The notes: generated by a model from the letters alone, not told the origin. A stretch of 64,000 bases of DNA from Paludibacterium denitrificans (GCF_009707705.1 NZ_WLYX01000001.1:2542001-2606000); one strand, 5' to 3'. Shown: positions 24,921 through 36,519, counted from the stretch's first letter. Numbers and translations: made by a program.

Positions 24921-25896
24921 TCAGTAGCAGGGAGCTTTAGAGTCTGGGCTTAATTTACCTGATTTCTCTGCAAGTGATTCGGCATAGGCAGTTTGCGTTA
25001 AACCGCCAAGCGCTTTCTTGGGCCTTTCGTTGTTGTATTCCCTACGCCAGGCTTCGATGACGACCGGGCATGGCGCAGGCTGGTGAACCAGTGTTCGTTC
25101 AGGCACTCATCCCGGAAACGCCCGTTAAAGGATTCGATGTAAGCGTTCTGATTGGGCTTGCCCGGCTCGATGAGAAAGAGCTGAACCCGACGGGTGTGTG
25201 CCCGTGTCAACATCGCTCGGCTGCAGAACTCCTTGCCGTTATCGGTCCAGATGGCTTTGGGCAAGCCACGTGTCTTCGCCAGCTGGTCGAGGACGCGGGT
25301 CAGATGCAGACCTCCCATCGCACGTTCTGGAACAATGGCGACGGCCTCATGCCCGGCATCATCGACGACGGTCAGATTCTTGATGGCACGCCCCTCAGCT
25401 GTCCGGTCGAACACAAAGTCCATCGACCAGACCTGATTGGCGGCCAAAGGACGGGCCAGTGGGTGACGGTCGGCCACAGGGATTTTCTTGCGCTTGCGCT
25501 TAAAGCGAATTTGCAGACCGGCCTCAGCATAGAGCCGGTCTACCCGCTTGTGATTGACCACCATGCCGCTCTGCCGCAGCTTCAAATAGATCATGCTTAG
25601 CACCGTAGCGTCGGTGCCGTTGCGCGAGTGTGATGATCTTCACTTTCAAGGCGGCATTGCGGTCGGCGGCGGGCTGATAGCGGAATGAACTGGGACTCAT
25701 GCTTAAGCCAGGCGCAGCGATTTGCGCTCGCTAAGCCCTTTGCCCACCAGATGGCGCACCAGCTTTCGCCGTGACGGTGCGCTTACCACTTTTTTCGCAG
25801 GGCCTCTTTGGCAATCTCGTTCTCGAGCATGGTTTCGCCCAAGAGTTTCTTCAGTCGCGCATTCTCGGTCTCCAGCTCCTTGAGACGCTTGGCCTC
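24921..25896 (-). pseudogene. IS3-family element remnant, orfA truncated
   Basis: OrfB is read across breaks near 25595 (GCTTAGC for GCCGGC) and near 25060. It shows the retrovirus-type DDE core: [22 protein letters not shown] and [21 protein letters not shown]. The OrfA end (NARLKKLLGETMLENEIAKEALRKKW and LSERKSLRLAGMSPSSFRYQPA) is split by GCTTAAGC at 25701. OrfA is cut at 25896 by the inserted IS5-type element, so the element has lost its start and one end and cannot move by itself. IS407/IS2-type subgroup. Confidence 0.8.
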
Positions 25897-26862
25897 GGCT
25901 TTGTTGCACAAATCAGGGCTTGCGGCCATCCGGTAGAATGACGGCATGAGCAAGCCCCTTCCCCCCAAGTACCAAACCATCAACTGGCAGGCTCCAGTCA
26001 CCGGTAAACGGGGGCGGCAACCAACTTTCTCCGATGCTGCCATCCAGTTCTGTCTCACCATCAAATGCCTATTCGGCCTGGCTCTACGCCAAGCCACAGG
26101 TATGGTTGAGAGCATCTTGCACCGGCTGGACTTGGCTGGGCCGTCCCCGACTTCAGCACACTTTCCCGCCGCCAGAAAGACCTGCAAGTGCGCATTCCGG
26201 TACAGAAGAAACAGGGTTGTCTGCATCTCTTGGTGGATAGCACGGGTATCAAGATGATGGGCGAAGGCGAGTGGAAGGTAAAAAAGCATGGTGCTGATTA
26301 CCGCCGCCAATGGCGCAAGCTACATCTGGGGATTGATGCGCAAACGCTCGAAATCCGGGCTATGGAAGTGACCGATAATCGTACCGGCGATGCCATGATG
26401 TTACCGGAGCTGCTGTCCCAGATTACGGAGGCAAAGGAACTGGCGACAGTGACGACGGATGGGGCGTATGACGCACGTCTGTGCCACGCCGCGATAGCAG
26501 TGCGTGGGGCGGCGGCCATCATTTCCCCACGTCGAAACGGCCAATTCTGGAAAGGGAGTTCACGAGGCAATCAGGCTCGCAATGAGTCACTACGCTCGGT
26601 GAAGTATCTGGGGCGCACGCTCTGGAAAAAGTGGAGTGGCTACCATCGGCGTAGCTTGGTCGAAACGAGGATGCACTGTTTTAAATTGGTGGCGGACCGC
26701 GTCAAGTCGCGGGACTTTGACCGGCAGGTGGCGGAGCTTCAAATCTGTTCCACGATTCTGAATCGCTTTACAGCCTTGGACACACCGCAAACGGTCCGCA
26801 TGGGATAAGTCCGTCTGGGGATTGGGGTAGTTCGACCTGTGACTGATTTGTGCAACAAAGCC
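25897..26862 (+). mobile_element. IS5-family (IS903-like) insertion sequence
   Basis: Ends GGCTTTGTTGCACAAATCAG (25897-25916) and its perfect complement (26843-26862). No target duplication: the left flank is IS3 orfA and the right flank is an rhs core, so a deletion or recombination joined two places after insertion. Length 966 bases with one transposase gene. Confidence 0.85.
25946..26808 (+). pseudogene. IS903-type transposase with internal deletion and frameshift
   Basis: N-terminus KPLPPKYQTINWQAPVTGKRG joins two motifs (TINW and WQAPVTGKRGRQP) that are normally about 30 residues apart, so an in-frame deletion removed the start of the protein. A one-base loss near 26142 breaks the frame before VRIPVQKK. 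The rest is standard: LLVDSTGIKMMGEGEWKVKKHG, VTTDGAYDARLCH and IISPRRN, with the C-terminal Glu region VETRMHCFK. Probably inactive. Confidence 0.75.
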
Positions 26863-27975
26863 TAAACCGCCCTATCTCCGGATCATAGTAGCGATAGCGG
26901 TTGTAGTGCAGCCCTGATTCGTCGTCATGATACTGCCCCCGGAAGCGGAACGGGTTGCGGATGCCGCATGGAGGCTGCCGCCTCGGCAATCACTTCCCGC
27001 GCTTCGCCCCGGGCTTGGTAATCCATCTTCAGCGCCAACTGGCCTTGCGCGTCGGTAAGGGCTTGTGGGGTACCGAGGTGGTCGGTGTGGTAGTAATACA
27101 CCGCGCGCGGGGCGGATGGTTCCGGACCTGCCTGCCGTAGCGGGTCCTTGTCCGGGTCGTAGGGGTTGTACTGGTTCCACGCTGGCACGTTCACGCCCTG
27201 GATGGCGTCGGTGTGCACCGGGCCAGCGGGATGAAGCTGCCGGGTTCGAACAGGTAATGCACGGCGGCGTCGTCATGGGTTTCAAACGCCAGCACGTCGC
27301 CATCCCAGCCATACAGGGTTGTCTTGCCCTGACTGAGCTTGGCAATGCGGCGGCCCAGCGGGTCATAGCGGTATTCGGTACGGTCGCCACCTGGTGCTGT
27401 CAAGCTTACCAGGCGGTTGTAGCCGTCCCATTCCAGCTGGGTGAGGCTGCCGTTGACGCGTTTTTCGATGAGGTTGCCACGGCTGTCGTAGCGGTAGTGA
27501 CGGCTAGGCGTAGTGGCTCAGTAGATTGCCCAGCAGGCTGTGGTCCTGATGGCCGTCGGCTGTCGGTGTGTTGTCCAGCAGGTTGCCTGCCGGGTCGAAG
27601 CGGAAGCTTTCCACGCCTTTGGGGGTGGCGGCTTCCAGCAGGCGCCCTACCGGGTCGTAACGGTAGTTGATCTGGCCGCGGCGATTGTCGGCAATGCCGG
27701 TGAGCTGACCAGCGGCATCGTACTGGTACTGGCGGCTCCACTGCGTAGCACCACTCAGGCGCTGGCTGCTGAGACGCCCGGCTTTGTCGTAGGCCCGGCT
27801 TTGCTGCAAGCTATTGCCCAATATGCGCTGGGTTTCACGGTGTAGCTTGTCGCGCTCCAGATTCAGGATGTCGTGCTGGCCGAACAGCAGGCCATGCACA
27901 TGGCCGCTGCCGTAATTGAGTACGTCCACGCGATGCCCGTCCGGCCGCAGGGTGGCGATGCGGTTGCCCAGCTTG
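26863..27975. repeat. direct repeat, copy A of the duplicated rhs core
   Basis: About 1.1 kb nearly identical to 28914-30019, starting at TAAACCGCCCTATC in both and ending where the cores diverge before the tip of the upstream part. The differences are scattered substitutions plus motif-type scars. Such repeats allow recombination that swaps toxin tips. Confidence 0.85.
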
Positions 27976-27990
27976 TTGTATTTGTACGGC
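26863..27990 (-). pseudogene. orphan rhs core segment, truncated by the IS
   Basis: Reads as YD-repeat rhs core from [20 protein letters not shown] through WDGYNRLV and [14 protein letters not shown] to [15 protein letters not shown], where the IS5-type element cuts it off. It is a near copy of 28914-30019 in the full rhs gene. Small breaks coincide with GCCGGC sites (27503-27509). It lies just behind the immunity gene of the main rhs gene, the usual place for orphan rhs-tip modules. Its own toxin tip and immunity gene have been lost to the IS rearrangement. Confidence 0.75.
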
Positions 27991-28054
27991 TTGCAGTATC
28001 TTTCATTGACTTCGACTACAAAAAATGTGGTCTGCTTTTATTTTTCTCTTCTCC

Positions 28055-28465
28055 TTACTCCTTGGTATTTTCTATCTCTAATTCATCTGTGTAGGTGGTG
28101 CATTCTTGAAAAATTATATTTGATACCTCGAGTTTTAAACTGAATGAGTTGTTTTTCTGTCTTATAGTTATGTATTTTGCATTTTCTTCTGTTGTTAGAG
28201 TATCATAGTGTGAGTTGCGCCATTCTTTTATTTCTATGCTCTCTCCTGATTTGGCAAATAACTTGATTACAATTGTGTTGTAATCTTTCCCCCATGCTCC
28301 CCATTTGGCAACTTCTATTTCAGGTTTTTGCCTTGTATGCAGGTTGAAATAAACTCGACCTCCTATATCAAGATTGATTTGCCCAATATGTATTGGTTGA
28401 GACAGGCCTGTTGGGAATAATTGCAGCAAAAATTGATTGCGCGCGATTTTGTCTAATAAATTCAT
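28055..28465 (-). CDS. probable Rhs immunity protein
   Basis: 136 residues starting at an ATG 3 bases after the rhs stop and behind GAGG. AT-rich like the toxin tip, unlike the core. No signal peptide or membrane segment; mainly beta-rich with many Asn, Ile and Lys. I do not recognise the family. Position directly behind an rhs toxin tip is the standard place for the cognate immunity gene, which protects the cell and its sisters. Function is inferred from position alone. Confidence 0.65.
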   Translation of the reverse strand: MNLLDKIARNQFLLQLFPTGLSQPIHIGQINLDIGGRVYFNLHTRQKPEIEVAKWGAWGKDYNTIVIKLFAKSGESIEIKEWRNSHYDTLTTEENAKYITIRQKNNSFSLKLEVSNIIFQECTTYTDELEIENTKE

Positions 28466-28467
28466 TG

Positions 28468-31400
28468 CTACCTCGGGAAATTGTAATGGCCATGAGTTTT
28501 GGGGAAGCTGCCAGTTTTTGGGTTGCTAATTGGTCTTACATTAAAGTGAGGTTCTGCTCCATGGCAGGGAGTTGCCTTTTCATGTCCCATGCTATGTTCT
28601 TGGATTATCACTGGTTTGCCATCGATGTTGGTGTAGTGATAATTTCTTGTGGTAACTGGTTCATAATTAGGGCCAAGCACAGTATTTCCATGCCCATCCT
28701 CAAGATCTTCTCTCATGACTTTGGGCCGTTGATTCATTGGAATTCTAGCATCTCGTTTCGCCTGCCGTAGTGCTTCCCGACGACTTTTTGCATTAAACCA
28801 TGTTTTTTTATTCGGGCACTCTGAGAGGCCTAAAGGATCAATCCATGTTATTGGATTCAGTGTATAGCTGTGGATGTTAATCCCACCCATCAACCCAATC
28901 GGGTCCCGCGAAATAAACCGCCCTATCTCCGGATCATAGTAGCGGTGGCGGTTGTAGTGCAGCCCTGATTCGTCGTCATGGTACTGCCCCGGAAGCGGAA
29001 GGGGTTGCGGAGGCCGCGGAGGCTGCCGCCTCGGCAATCACTTCCCGTGCTTCGCCCCGTGCCCGGTAGTCCATTTCCAGCGCCAGCCTACCTTGTTCGT
29101 CGGTAAGGGCTTGCGGGGTGCCGAGATGGTCGGCGTGGTAGTAGTACACCGCGTGCGGGGCGGATGGCTCCGGGCCTTCCTTCAGCAGTGGGTCGCGGTC
29201 TGGATCGTAGGGGTTGTGCTGGCCCCATGCTGGCACTTTCACACCCTGGATGGCGTCGGTGTGCACCGGGCCAGCGGGATGAAGCTGCCGGGTTCGAATA
29301 GATAATGCACTGCGGCGTCGTCTTGGGTTTCAAACGCCAGCACGTCGCCATCCCAGCCGTACAGGGTTGTCTTGCCCTGACTGAGCTTGGCGATGCGGCG
29401 GCCCAGCGGGTCATAGCGGTATTCGGTGCTGTCGCCACCCGGCGCTGTCAGCTCAGGCGGTTGTAGCCGTCCCATTCCAGCTGGGTGAGGCTGCCGTTGA
29501 CGCGTTTTTCGATGAGGTTGCCGCGGCTGTCGTAGCGGTAGTGACGGCTTGGCGTAGTGGCTCAGTAGATTGCCCAGCAGGCTGTTGTCCTGATGGCCAT
29601 CGGCTGTCGGTGTGTTGTCCAGCAGGTTGCTTAAGCCGGGTCGAAGCGGAAGCTTTCCACGCCTTTGGGGGTGGCGGCTTCCAGTAAGTGCCCCACCGGA
29701 TCGTAACGGTAATTGATCTGGCCGCGGCGATTGTCGGCAATGCCGGTAAGCTGGCTTACGGCATCGTACTGGTACTGCTTACCCACTGGGTGGCACCACT
29801 CAGGCGCTGGCTGCTGAGACGCCCGGCTTTGTCGTAGGCCGGGCTTTGCTGCAAGCTATTGCCCAATATGCGCTGGGTTTCACGGTGTAGCTTGTCGCGC
29901 TCCAGATTCAGGATGTCGTGCTGGCCGAACAGCAGGCCATGCACATGGCCGCTGCCGTAATTGAGCACGTCCACGCGATGCCCGTCCGGCCGCTGGGTGG
30001 CGATGCGATTGCCCAGTTCGTCGTACTCATGACGCCAGCGGAAGGTTTGCCGTAGGCCGGCAAGGTGGTAGCCGTGGTGTTCTTCGCTGATATTGCCGAC
30101 CGGGTCGTAAATCCAGCGCAGGCTGGCATAGCGGTTCTTGGCTTTGAACAGGCGGCAGGGTCGTAGCCGAAGTTTTCCTTGCTGCCCGGCGCACTGCGTT
30201 CGATCAGGCGACCTGCTCTGTCGTAGCGATAGTGGGTGGCAACATCGCCCTCTTGCTGCTCTACCAGTCGGCCTGCGGGATCGTAACGGTAGCGGGTGAC
30301 TGCACCATCAAAGCCGGTTTCGGCAATCACGCGTCCGCCTTCATCGTATTCAAACAGATAGTGGCGGTGGTTTTCGTTGCGCAGGGCGATCAGCTCTACC
30401 CAGTGTGTCGTAGCGGTAGGCCAACGCGTGGCCGTTAGCATCGGTACGACTTTGCAGCCGCCCGGCCTTGTCGTAGTCGTAATGCGTGCTACGCCCCAAC
30501 GGGTCGGTAATCTTGAGCAGGCGGGATTCGGCATCGCGCTCCAACTGGGTGGCTCGGCCATCCGGCGACACGATAGCGCGCAGGCCACCATTATCGCCGT
30601 ACTGGTAGCGGGTGGCGCTGCCCATGGCATCGATGATGAGCACCGAGCGGCCACGCTCATCGTATTGCCATTGGGTAACGCTGCCTGAACAGTCGGTATA
30701 GCTTTCCAGCAGGCCATCCGGGCGGTAGCTGATCTTTTTGGCACCGCCTTTGGCATCGGTCACGGCAACCGGCAGGCCCTGCTGGTTGTAGGCATACTTG
30801 GTTTTGTGACCGAGTGGGTCGGTTTCTTCAATCAGCTGCCCCTTGTCGTCGTAGGCGCGCAGCCATTTCTCGCCCAATGGGTCGGTGATTTCAACGAGGT
30901 TATCCTGCTCATCGTAGGCAAAGGCCACTTCGCTGCCGTCCCGACGCTCATGCCATACCATGTTTCCCCGCTCGTCATAGGCGAAGCGGTCTTCGCTGCC
31001 GTCAGGGTGTACATGGCTGGTGAGTCGCTTGTCTTCATCGAACTCGAACCACTCTTCTTTGTGGTCCGGATAGACGATGCGGTAGTTGTAGCCCTTTTCG
31101 TCGAAGTAGTACTCCTTCGTCCGGCCATAGGCGTCTGTGACGTAAGTCAGATCAATGTTTTCGTCCCGTGTAAGCCGCACATCGAGGCTACCGTCGTCGG
31201 CGTATTCGCGTATCGCACGAGCTTCGCTGTGAACGCCATCCCACTCCAGCGAGATGCCACGACCGGTACGGTCGGTATAGCGGGTAACGAGATGATGGCT
31301 GTACTGATAAGCCCAGCTTTGAGCATTTTCATCCCGGGCTTCCAACAGGTCGCCTAAGCATCGGTCAGAAGTGGGTTGCTATCGCTATAGCGATAGCGTG

Positions 31401-33006
31401 CCAGTACGCGTCCCGCCTCGCCTGATACCGGGTCACGAAGTGCAACGGCGGCAATGCGGTAGACGGTGTCGTGGCTGATATCCACCACATGCCCCGCACT
31501 GCTGATCAACTGCGAGAGCCGACCTTCATTGAAGTTCATGGCGATGCTGTTTTAAGCGCGGTCCTTGACTAGTGCCAAACGGAAGCTGTCGCCTTGTTTT
31601 TCATAAAGCTGGATCAGGTCATGGCCAAAGGTTTGCGACAATAAAGTATCTGAGAGGCGAGTAAGGGTATAGCCCTCAATGGCATCCTTGTGAGAAAGGC
31701 CTTCGGCCAACAACGGATACTCAAGTGTCCGGCCGCTGTCGTCGTAGTATTTGAGTTTCCCGCCTTCAATATCGAAGCGTGAGAGGTAAGGCAAAATCCA
31801 GCGCGCCCCCAATTCACCCCGTTGATCGTTGGCAGTAAAGTCGGATCGATAGCGGCGGCTCCACACAATGGGCAATACACCCGGCAAACTGAAATCAGTG
31901 TGCTCGAATGTTTCTTCGCCAAAGGCGTAACCAATGGCATTCCCTGAGGTGGCGCAGGCACACTTGGGCGCAGGTTTTGCTTTGGGCGCGAATCTGGCAG
32001 CGACTTCCTTGCTGACTTGCGCCACTTTGGCACTGACCGTCTTGACGGCTTTGCTTAAGCAACTGCACCGGCTTTGACTGGCATGTGCTTGAGGAAGGCG
32101 CGAGCCAGTTTCGCCAACAAAGGCTTGAGATGACTGCTATACATCTTCAACAGCATCTCGCCCAGTTTTGCTGCCCACCCTGCAATGGCCGTGCCCAGTC
32201 GCTGCATCAGTCGTGCGGAGGCGGTTCCCTTCAGCACGCCATCCACCTCATGCGCCGCCGTCACCATCACGCCGCTGGCGACCTCTTGGCCTGCCGAGGC
32301 TGCTGCTTTTTTGACGGCTTGTAGATGAGCGCTGATGGTGCCCCACAAGCCTGCGTCATTCGTCTTGGCTAGGTTGTAACGGACTGGCGTGTGCTGCACA
32401 TGCTGTTCGACATAGCTGCCAAATTTGCCGGTGCCCATGCTGGTAAGTAAATCGGCGAAGCCCTTGAGAATCTTGCCGCCTTTAGCTCCGCACTCCTTCA
32501 GCTCCGCTTCAATCTTGCTGTCAACAAACTTGACCCACTCCGCAGGGGAGTTGCGATAACTGGCCGGTAACATGGAAATCAGCTTGGCAGCCAGACCGGC
32601 TTCGATTTCAGCCTTGGCCCAATCCTTGCCAGCTCGCCGTAAGCTGGTGGCACACAACTTCAGGGTTGGCCGAACGCCAACCTTGAACAAACCACCGGCA
32701 GCCTAAGCACAACGCCCACCAGATCCACGCCAAGAAACAACCAGTCGAACACATCCACCTCTTCGCGACGGTTGGATTTGTTGCACATGTCAACAACGTC
32801 CACGACAACATCGCCGATAGAAATCAGGTTGCCCACTACCGGGACGGTAGCAGCGACGGTCTTCAACGTTTCAACGGACAGGTGGCCGTCGCTGATGCGG
32901 CGCAACCATTTGTCGAAATCCTGGCCAGTTTGCTCAAGCGCTTTGGCGGCGTTTTGCGGAGTGCTTAAGCTAAAACGGCAACGGGACGGACAGCAGCTGT
33001 TGTCAT
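28468..33006 (-). CDS. rhs: full-length Rhs effector with HNH/Endo VII-like toxin tip, many single-base scars
   Basis: About 1500 residues once read across scars near 32965, 32703, 32055, 31553, 31355, 30405, 30152, 29779, 29755, 29631, 29549, 29451 and two near 29255 and 29005. Start [20 protein letters not shown]. Residues 1-320 are helical with hydrophobic stretches ([17 protein letters not shown]). The DUF6531-like opening is [20 protein letters not shown], followed by about 30 YD repeats and the core end [23 protein letters not shown]. The tip after [14 protein letters not shown] is new: [20 protein letters not shown], then [28 protein letters not shown] and HGHYNF, the pattern of HNH/Endo VII-fold nuclease toxins. 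Delivered by the type VI system with the adjacent VgrG. Confidence 0.85.
28914..30019. repeat. direct repeat, copy B of the duplicated rhs core
   Basis: Matching copy inside the full-length rhs gene. Comparing it with copy A shows the motif scars directly: GTTGCTTAAGCCGGG here against GTTGCCTGCCGGG in copy A, and TGGCTTACGG against TGACCAGCGG. Confidence 0.85.
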
Positions 33007-33042
33007 GATTTCTAGATATCAAAAATTTGTCGTGGAGGCGGT

Positions 33043-33645
33043 TCAGAGCAGAGAGTGAGTGGCACCGGGCACCGTAGGTAGAGCCAGCTTCTGGTTACGG
33101 GCAGCGTCCAGCGCAGATTGTGCCTTTCCGGCCATCTGGCGCACTTGATCGGTATGGGCGGCAAGCTTGCTAGCCCGGCCCGCGATGCTGGTAATAGCCC
33201 CGTGCAGTGAGCCTGATGCCACTTGACTGGCCTGAGCCATCAGATTTGAACTCTTTCCCTGCAACAATTGACCCGCAAGACCAGCCATGCCGTTGGGCAT
33301 GCCGCCCAACAAGCTGCCCAACTGCTGCATGGCCCGGGCCTGCACCGCTGCTCCGGCCAGCTTCTCCAGCTTGGCCGCTATCTGTGCTGCATCGTCCGGC
33401 AACGGCACAAAGGGGAAAACATCCTGCTTGTCTTTATGTGGACGCCCAAGGAAAGCCACATCAACCGGTCCTTCTGGCAGACCGTGCACCATTGCCTTGC
33501 CAGACTCGTCTAGCACGCCTTGGTGCTTGACACCCAACGCGTCGGTTACCACGAACTTGCCCTGATTCATCGAGTAACCATTAGCAAACTCGTGCAGGAC
33601 TTGCAGATTGCCGGTGCCGGGCTTGGCAAAGGTCGGCATCGGCAC
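33043..33645 (-). CDS. VgrG-rhs linker protein of unknown function
   Basis: 200 residues (MPMPTFAKPGTGNLQVLHEF...), starting inside the end of vgrG and ending just before rhs. Residues 20-80 (FVVTDALGVKHQGVLDESGKAMVHGLPEGPVDVAF) look like the carboxypeptidase-regulatory-type beta domain found at effector-loading ends of VgrG systems. The rest is Ala/Gln-rich helix. It probably helps load Rhs onto VgrG; that role is inferred from position. Confidence 0.6.
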   Translation of the reverse strand: MPMPTFAKPGTGNLQVLHEFANGYSMNQGKFVVTDALGVKHQGVLDESGKAMVHGLPEGPVDVAFLGRPHKDKQDVFPFVPLPDDAAQIAAKLEKLAGAAVQARAMQQLGSLLGGMPNGMAGLAGQLLQGKSSNLMAQASQVASGSLHGAITSIAGRASKLAAHTDQVRQMAGKAQSALDAARNQKLALPTVPGATHSLL

Positions 33646-33647
33646 GC

Positions 33648-36190
33648 TCAGGCTCGCTCACCACACAAACTATGACTGGCGCCCTTCACACTCACCGTGC
33701 CCGGGCAGTGAATCTCGATGTTCCCCCCCCTTCAGCCGGATATAGCCGCCCCCGCTGGTCAGCAGGATTTCCGGCTGGCGGCAATCGTCACCTTGCCCTT
33801 ACACGACGTAACGGTGACATCCTGGTCCGCCGTCAGCTCCATCTCCCCACTCTGTGCCTGCACCTGTACCTTGCCTTTGGCCGCAATCAGCTTCAGCGCC
33901 ACCTTGTCCTTCACCCCCGCCACAAACAGGCTGATGTGCTGGCCGACGTTGTGCAGCCAGCGGCGACCGGTGGTGTGGTTGCTGTCGCGCTGGGCGATCA
34001 GGTTAAGGTTGGTGCTTACGCTGAGGGTCTGGCTTTGTTCACTGGCACTGGCGATACCGGCCGGGCCGGACAGGATGAGTAACGGTTGCTGACCGCTTTG
34101 GTCTTTGGCGGTCTTGCCCTCTTTATCGGTGTTGCTGCTTACTTCCCGTGCTTTGAGGGCCGCGACGTGGTGTTGCAGGTGGCCGCTGTCTTTCTTTCCG
34201 GCGGCGCTGTTGTCCGGATTGATGGCCTCCGGCCCGGTTTCCATGCGGTCGGCCAACTGGGCGCTGGCGGTGTCGGCCGGGCTTTGGCTCAGGTTGAGGG
34301 CGGCATCGAGCTGGCTTTGTACGTGCTCCCGTGCCAGCTGTGGGAAGCGGCCCCATTCTGTGCCTCGGTCGTGAGCAGCAGACCGTGGGCGGCGCGGATC
34401 GCGCCGTGCTGGTCGGTCCGCAGTTCGAAGCCGTTACCGCGCGGCTGGGCTTTGCCGTTCGTGCGCGGCTGGGTCAGAAAGCCCTGGTTGAGCTGGGTCT
34501 TGCCGGATTCGCTGCTGAGTTTGGCCCGCACTTCGCCGGGGGTGTCGTCGAACAGCAGTTCGTTGTATTGCCCACCCTGATGTTCTTTCGACTTGATGCC
34601 GGACAGGGTCTTGTTGGCTTTAAACAAGGCACCGGCGCCGCTAAAGGCCGGGGTGGCATGACTACCGTTGTACAGCACGCCCACAATCACCGGGCGGTCG
34701 ATGTCGCCTTCGATGAAGTCGACCAGCACTTCCTGACCGATGCGCGGAATGAACTGGTGCCCCCAAGCTTTAGCCGAGGGCATGGCCACCCGTAGCCAGC
34801 AGGAGGACTGGTCATCGAGATTGGCGCCGAGGGTCGGGTGTTCGTCTGGCCGCTGCCAGTGGAACTGCACCTTGATGCGCCCCCGGGCATCGGTATACAC
34901 CTCCTCACCCGCCGGGCCGACCACCGTGGCGGTCTGTACCCCCCGGGAGGTCGGTCGGGCCAGCTCGCTGTGTGCATACGCTGGCGTCAGCGGCAGACCG
35001 CGCCGCTGGGCGGTGAATTCGGTCTCGAACGGCGACTTGGCCGCATCCGCCTCGGGTTGGCCGATCAGGCCGGACAGCGCCCCCTGCAGGTCGACGGGCA
35101 GGTTGTTACGCGCCCGGAAGGTCTGCCGGGTAACCACGAATTCACGCTGCTCACGGCTGTCCCCCTCGTGCGCCGGATGATCATCCAGCCGGAACCATTG
35201 GCTAAGCACACAGACCACGGACTGACCCGCTGCCGCTGAAGGTCTTGGCCCGGGCATCGTGTGCCTGCTGGCGCAGCTGGGCATACTGGCCAAGCTGATC
35301 GGCGTCATTGGCATAGTGGAGCGATTGCGGATCGTAGTCCTGCAAGGTGGATTGCAGCGTTTCGCCACGCGCCCCCTGATCAATACGGCTCTGGTCGCCG
35401 CTGTGCTGGGTGGCCACCGGCTGGTAGTCAAAGCTGGCCAACGCCACCTGACTGGTGACCACCTGACGGCTGGCCGACCAGTCGGTCAGCCCGTCCTCGT
35501 CCTCAGTGGCATCACGACGGTGATAGCGCACCCGCTCCAACGGCGCGGCGGGCAGGCTGTAAGGATCGTCGAACACCACCAGTTCCACCTGTGGCGTCTC
35601 CCCGTCGTGGTGCTCGAAACGCCGGGCATAGCCTTCCTCCTGCAACAGCCGCACGATGAAATCGAAATCGCTCTCGCGGTACTGCAGACAATACCGGCGG
35701 GGCGTGGCGGGCTGGGTGTGAAAGCTCAGCGTTTGCACCGGGCAAAGACGGCATTATTGGCCTGATGCTCGTGGAGGATCTGCGTCACGATCTCCGGGAC
35801 AGTCAGATCCTGAAACACCCGTGAAGTCCGACGGTGGCGCAACAGGGCAAACGGTGGCTCGAGGGTCAGCGCATACTTGGCGAAACCGCCATCGGCGCCC
35901 AACAACTCGGCGCGCGAGACGACGCCACAGCGGATACTCTCCCGGCCATCGGCCTCCTGTACCCCCAGCCGGGCGGTCAGGCCGAGCAGCGACTTGAGTT
36001 CAAGATGGGTATCGGGAGACAGACAGGTGAGCTGATAGAGATAGGCCTCGGAGACGCCCTCGCGGCCGTCCAGCGCGTGGGGCAACAACGATTCGGCGCT
36101 GAGCGATGGGGCCTCGAGCTGCAGGGTGAGCAGGCGCTGGTGCTGGGTGAAGGCGCTGGCGAAGCTGGCGAGCAGGGCAGACAGATCCAT
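33648..36190 (-). CDS. vgrG: type VI secretion spike VgrG with DUF2345 domain, several scars
   Basis: 847 residues after repairing five spots: CCWGG near 35740, GCTAAGC at 35201, a one-base loss near 34345, a base near 33780 and one extra G in the run at 33723-33730. N-terminal gp27-like domain, then the gp5-like OB part with GRIKVQFHW, SCWLRVAMPSA, GHQFIPRIGQEVLVDFIEGDIDRPVIVG. The C-terminal DUF2345 part contains LNLIAQRDSNHTTGRRWLHNVG. It forms the tip that punctures target cells, carrying the Rhs effector encoded behind it. Confidence 0.9.
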
Positions 36191-36519
36191 GGAGTCTTGT
36201 CACGTCGGGTGACGTGAGTGTTCACGAACGGTTGAAAGCGCGAGTTTATGCTGACGACATGGCTGGGGCAAGGCAGCGTGGCGGGGGTAAGTGTTTGTAC
36301 GGAGGGGGGCATGCACTCAAAGGTGTACCGAGAGGAGAAGCAAGATGTGGCAGTGGCAAATTGTCGGCCAGAGCTGCCTGTCGATAACATCGATATCACG
36401 GGCAGCCACCTGCAGCCACCTGCAGCAAAGCTGACATTAAAAGGTTATCGTCTTGAGCGGTCCGATTCACAGACGACAACTAATTTCTGGAGGGCAATAG
36501 GTTGGCCGAACGTGGCAGC
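36191..36519. other. intergenic region with one uptake-type 12-mer
   Basis: No gene. Holds AGGTTGGCCGAA near its end (10-mer core 36501-36510) and a short tandem duplication CAGCCACCTGCAGCCACCTG near 36402. The boundary between the type VI cargo locus and the core chromosome falls here. Confidence 0.5.
36501..36510 (+). repeat. uptake-type 10-mer GTTGGCCGAA, intergenic
   Basis: Exact copy in the long form AGGTTGGCCGAA, outside any gene, downstream of the Nudix stop. Confidence 0.7.

Noticed and set aside
25000-25910. Programmed -1 frameshift between IS3 orfA and orfB
   Set aside because: Normal for the family, but no A6G-type slippery site is readable here because orfA is truncated and two motif scars fall in the overlap.
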